From Flaccisagitta enflata (Eukaryota; Chaetognatha; Sagittoidea; Aphragmophora), in assembly GCA_965153355.1 (NCBI GenBank), contig OZ231126.1, positions 38,626,001 to 38,690,000 of the forward strand: a DNA stretch of 64,000 bases, written 5' to 3'. Shown here in pieces: positions 62,682 through 64,000 of the stretch. Under the pieces are notes generated by a model that saw only the letters and a list, made by a program, of their open reading frames with translations, had not been told where the DNA came from and ran no database searches. Both the position numbers and the translations under genes were made by a program. Every line of letters begins with the position of its first letter. The first letter of the stretch is position 1.

Positions 62682-64000
62682 TCAGTTGCCAAAACTGAAG
62701 TTGACATTTTGTTCCTTGTTAACTTCAATCACCAAGTTAAGTGATGGAATTTCTATGTCTCCTGAATCAGAACAAATAGAGTTAGAAGGAAGTTTCAAAC
62801 TCTGACTTTCTTCAAGCACAATGATGGTATCACAAGATTTCTGTTTGGTTTCATGATCAACCTTAGGAAGTACTGTTTCTTCTTGGATTTGTTCATCATG
62901 TGCTCCACTTCCAGGCGTCAAGTCAACCTCCTGATCATGACCCCCAACATCATCTGAGTCTATTTCTTCACCTTTTGAGGCGTTCAACTCCGTCATTTTA
63001 CTTTCTTCGGTAAATCTATTAGTAACACCAAGAACATCCTTCATCCAAGTTCTAAATGACTTGCTCTTAGAATTTTGCTCCCCATTTGTTTGAAAATTTG
63101 GGTTGAGGATCTGGGGTTCTGAGGCAGCAGTGGGAGAAATTTTATCAGGGTGATTTAAAAGATTATCAACCTTTGGACCTTCCTGAGAAACAATTTTAGT
63201 ATTTGACTCCTCTTTCTCCTCAAATTTTTCAAATGTTGAGTTGGTCTCCAAAATCATTTCATTTTCTCCTTCAGGGTGAAAGGAGGAACTGAAAGCCTTG
63301 TTGTTTACAATATGGGAAGCCTGTTTGGTCAAGGAAATTTTTGGTAGTTGACCATGCTTGTTATCATATCTAATGCTTGGACCATCTGCTTCACTTTCAT
63401 AAGTGTGGCTTTCTTCAATGAATTCCTTTTCAAGTTGCAATGGAGCTGTTGCACTTAGGTAATCAAAATCGCTTTTGCTGTCTGCAATCAAATTTTCTTC
63501 CTCCGTTTGTGGAACAGGGAGAGATACTTCCCCATTGACAGAATTTAAAATGTCTGCAGTCTTATTCTCATGACAAGGATTTTGATCATGGCTTTTATGT
63601 TCTTCACTAGAATTATCATCATTGAAACCAGCCATTGTCAATTCTGCTTCCTCTATATCAAGTTGTTCTTTACTTTGTAAACTGTTATTTACACCAAGAA
63701 ACTCCATCAGCTGCAGCTTAAATGGTTTGCTCTCATCATCTCTCTCCTCATCCATTTGCAAGTATGAATTTTGCTCCCCATTTGTTTGAAAATTTGGGTT
63801 GAGGGTCTGGGAATCTGATGCATCAGGGCAAGTCATTCTATCAGGATCATTCATAAGATTATCAGCCCTGGGACCTTCCTGAGCAACAAACTTAACAGTT
63901 AACTCCTCTTTCTCATCTAGTTTTTCATCATGTTTCTCATCTGCAACAAATGTTGAGTTACTCTTTAAATTCATTTCATATTCTCCTGCAGGGTGAAAAG
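62682..64000 (-). CDS. Unrecognised acidic protein, C-terminal part, open at window edge
   Basis: An uninterrupted frame of at least 438 codons that ends ...NVNFSFGN at a stop (62682) and continues past 64000. No domain recognised. It is rich in Glu, Asp, Asn and Ser, with no transmembrane segment or Cys pattern. Two related segments lie 240 residues apart. One starts FHPAGEYEMNLKSNSTF at the edge, the other FHPEGENEMILETNSTF, and each is followed by a QEGP..DNL motif, an ILNPNFQTNGEQNS-like motif and a (M/W)xxxLGV motif. The protein is therefore built from a repeat of about 720 bp. A possible acceptor CCCTGCAG lies at the very edge, but the repeat alignment extends through it, so coding probably continues. 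Likely an intrinsically disordered secreted or nuclear protein; the function is unknown. Confidence 0.7.
   Translation of the reverse strand, partial: FHPAGEYEMNLKSNSTFVADEKHDEKLDEKEELTVKFVAQEGPRADNLMNDPDRMTCPDASDSQTLNPNFQTNGEQNSYLQMDEERDDESKPFKLQLMEFLGVNNSLQSKEQLDIEEAELTMAGFNDDNSSEEHKSHDQNPCHENKTADILNSVNGEVSLPVPQTEEENLIADSKSDFDYLSATAPLQLEKEFIEESHTYESEADGPSIRYDNKHGQLPKISLTKQASHIVNNKAFSSSFHPEGENEMILETNSTFEKFEEKEESNTKIVSQEGPKVDNLLNHPDKISPTAASEPQILNPNFQTNGEQNSKSKSFRTWMKDVLGVTNRFTEESKMTELNASKGEEIDSDDVGGHDQEVDLTPGSGAHDEQIQEETVLPKVDHETKQKSCDTIIVLEESQSLKLPSNSICSDSGDIEIPSLNLVIEVNKEQNVNFSFGN

Overview
The window is animal (metazoan) nuclear DNA, most likely from an invertebrate. Its genes are split by spliceosomal introns. 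The proteins are animal-specific: an Antp-class/NK-like homeodomain protein, an SH3-PX-BAR sorting nexin, an XK-related scramblase, a SOWAH ankyrin protein and a VMO-I fold protein. The long non-coding stretches are packed with microsatellites and small non-autonomous transposons. I could not name the species. The GGAC-tetranucleotide elements recall the pearl/HINE-type elements known from bivalves, but that resemblance is only suggestive.

Layout. 1-6.7 kb: repeats only, including nested fold-back elements. 6.7-8.6 kb (minus): two-exon SOWAH-family ankyrin gene. 8.6-20.9 kb: a gene-free block of nested elements, including a hAT-like element inserted in a TG microsatellite. 20.97-26.56 kb (plus): five-exon XK-related gene whose introns and 3' flank carry TTG/CAA arrays. 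26.6-30.3 kb: gene-poor. 30.31-49.66 kb (plus): five-exon homeobox gene with a 14.9-kb second intron. That intron contains, on the opposite strand, a complete three-exon gene (45.28-41.09 kb) for a membrane-anchored VMO-I-like protein, plus a LINE fragment and a mariner-like element. 49.7-54.4 kb: repeats. 54.46-60.93 kb (plus): five-exon SNX9/18/33-like gene with two SH3 domains and a 21-copy 71-bp minisatellite in intron 1. 61-62.1 kb: a cluster of short elements. 62.68-64 kb (minus): end of an unrecognised acidic protein gene with 240-residue internal repeats, open at the window edge.

The five complete gene models were built by matching GT/GC...AG splice sites and reading phases across exons. 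In each one the summed coding length is an exact multiple of three and known domains run continuously across the junctions. No operon-like functional link between the genes is apparent.

The most unusual signal is a family of about 30 short elements of roughly 140-310 bp. Each has a 5' block, a G-rich stretch, a (GGAC)n tract and a terminal hairpin followed by CTAAAAA. At least five subfamilies have different 9-10 bp block sequences, and in well-preserved copies the 5' block is the exact reverse complement of the 3' hairpin arm. Copy-specific bases match too. Two copies sit inside other repeats whose uninterrupted versions are also in the window, so their borders can be read directly.
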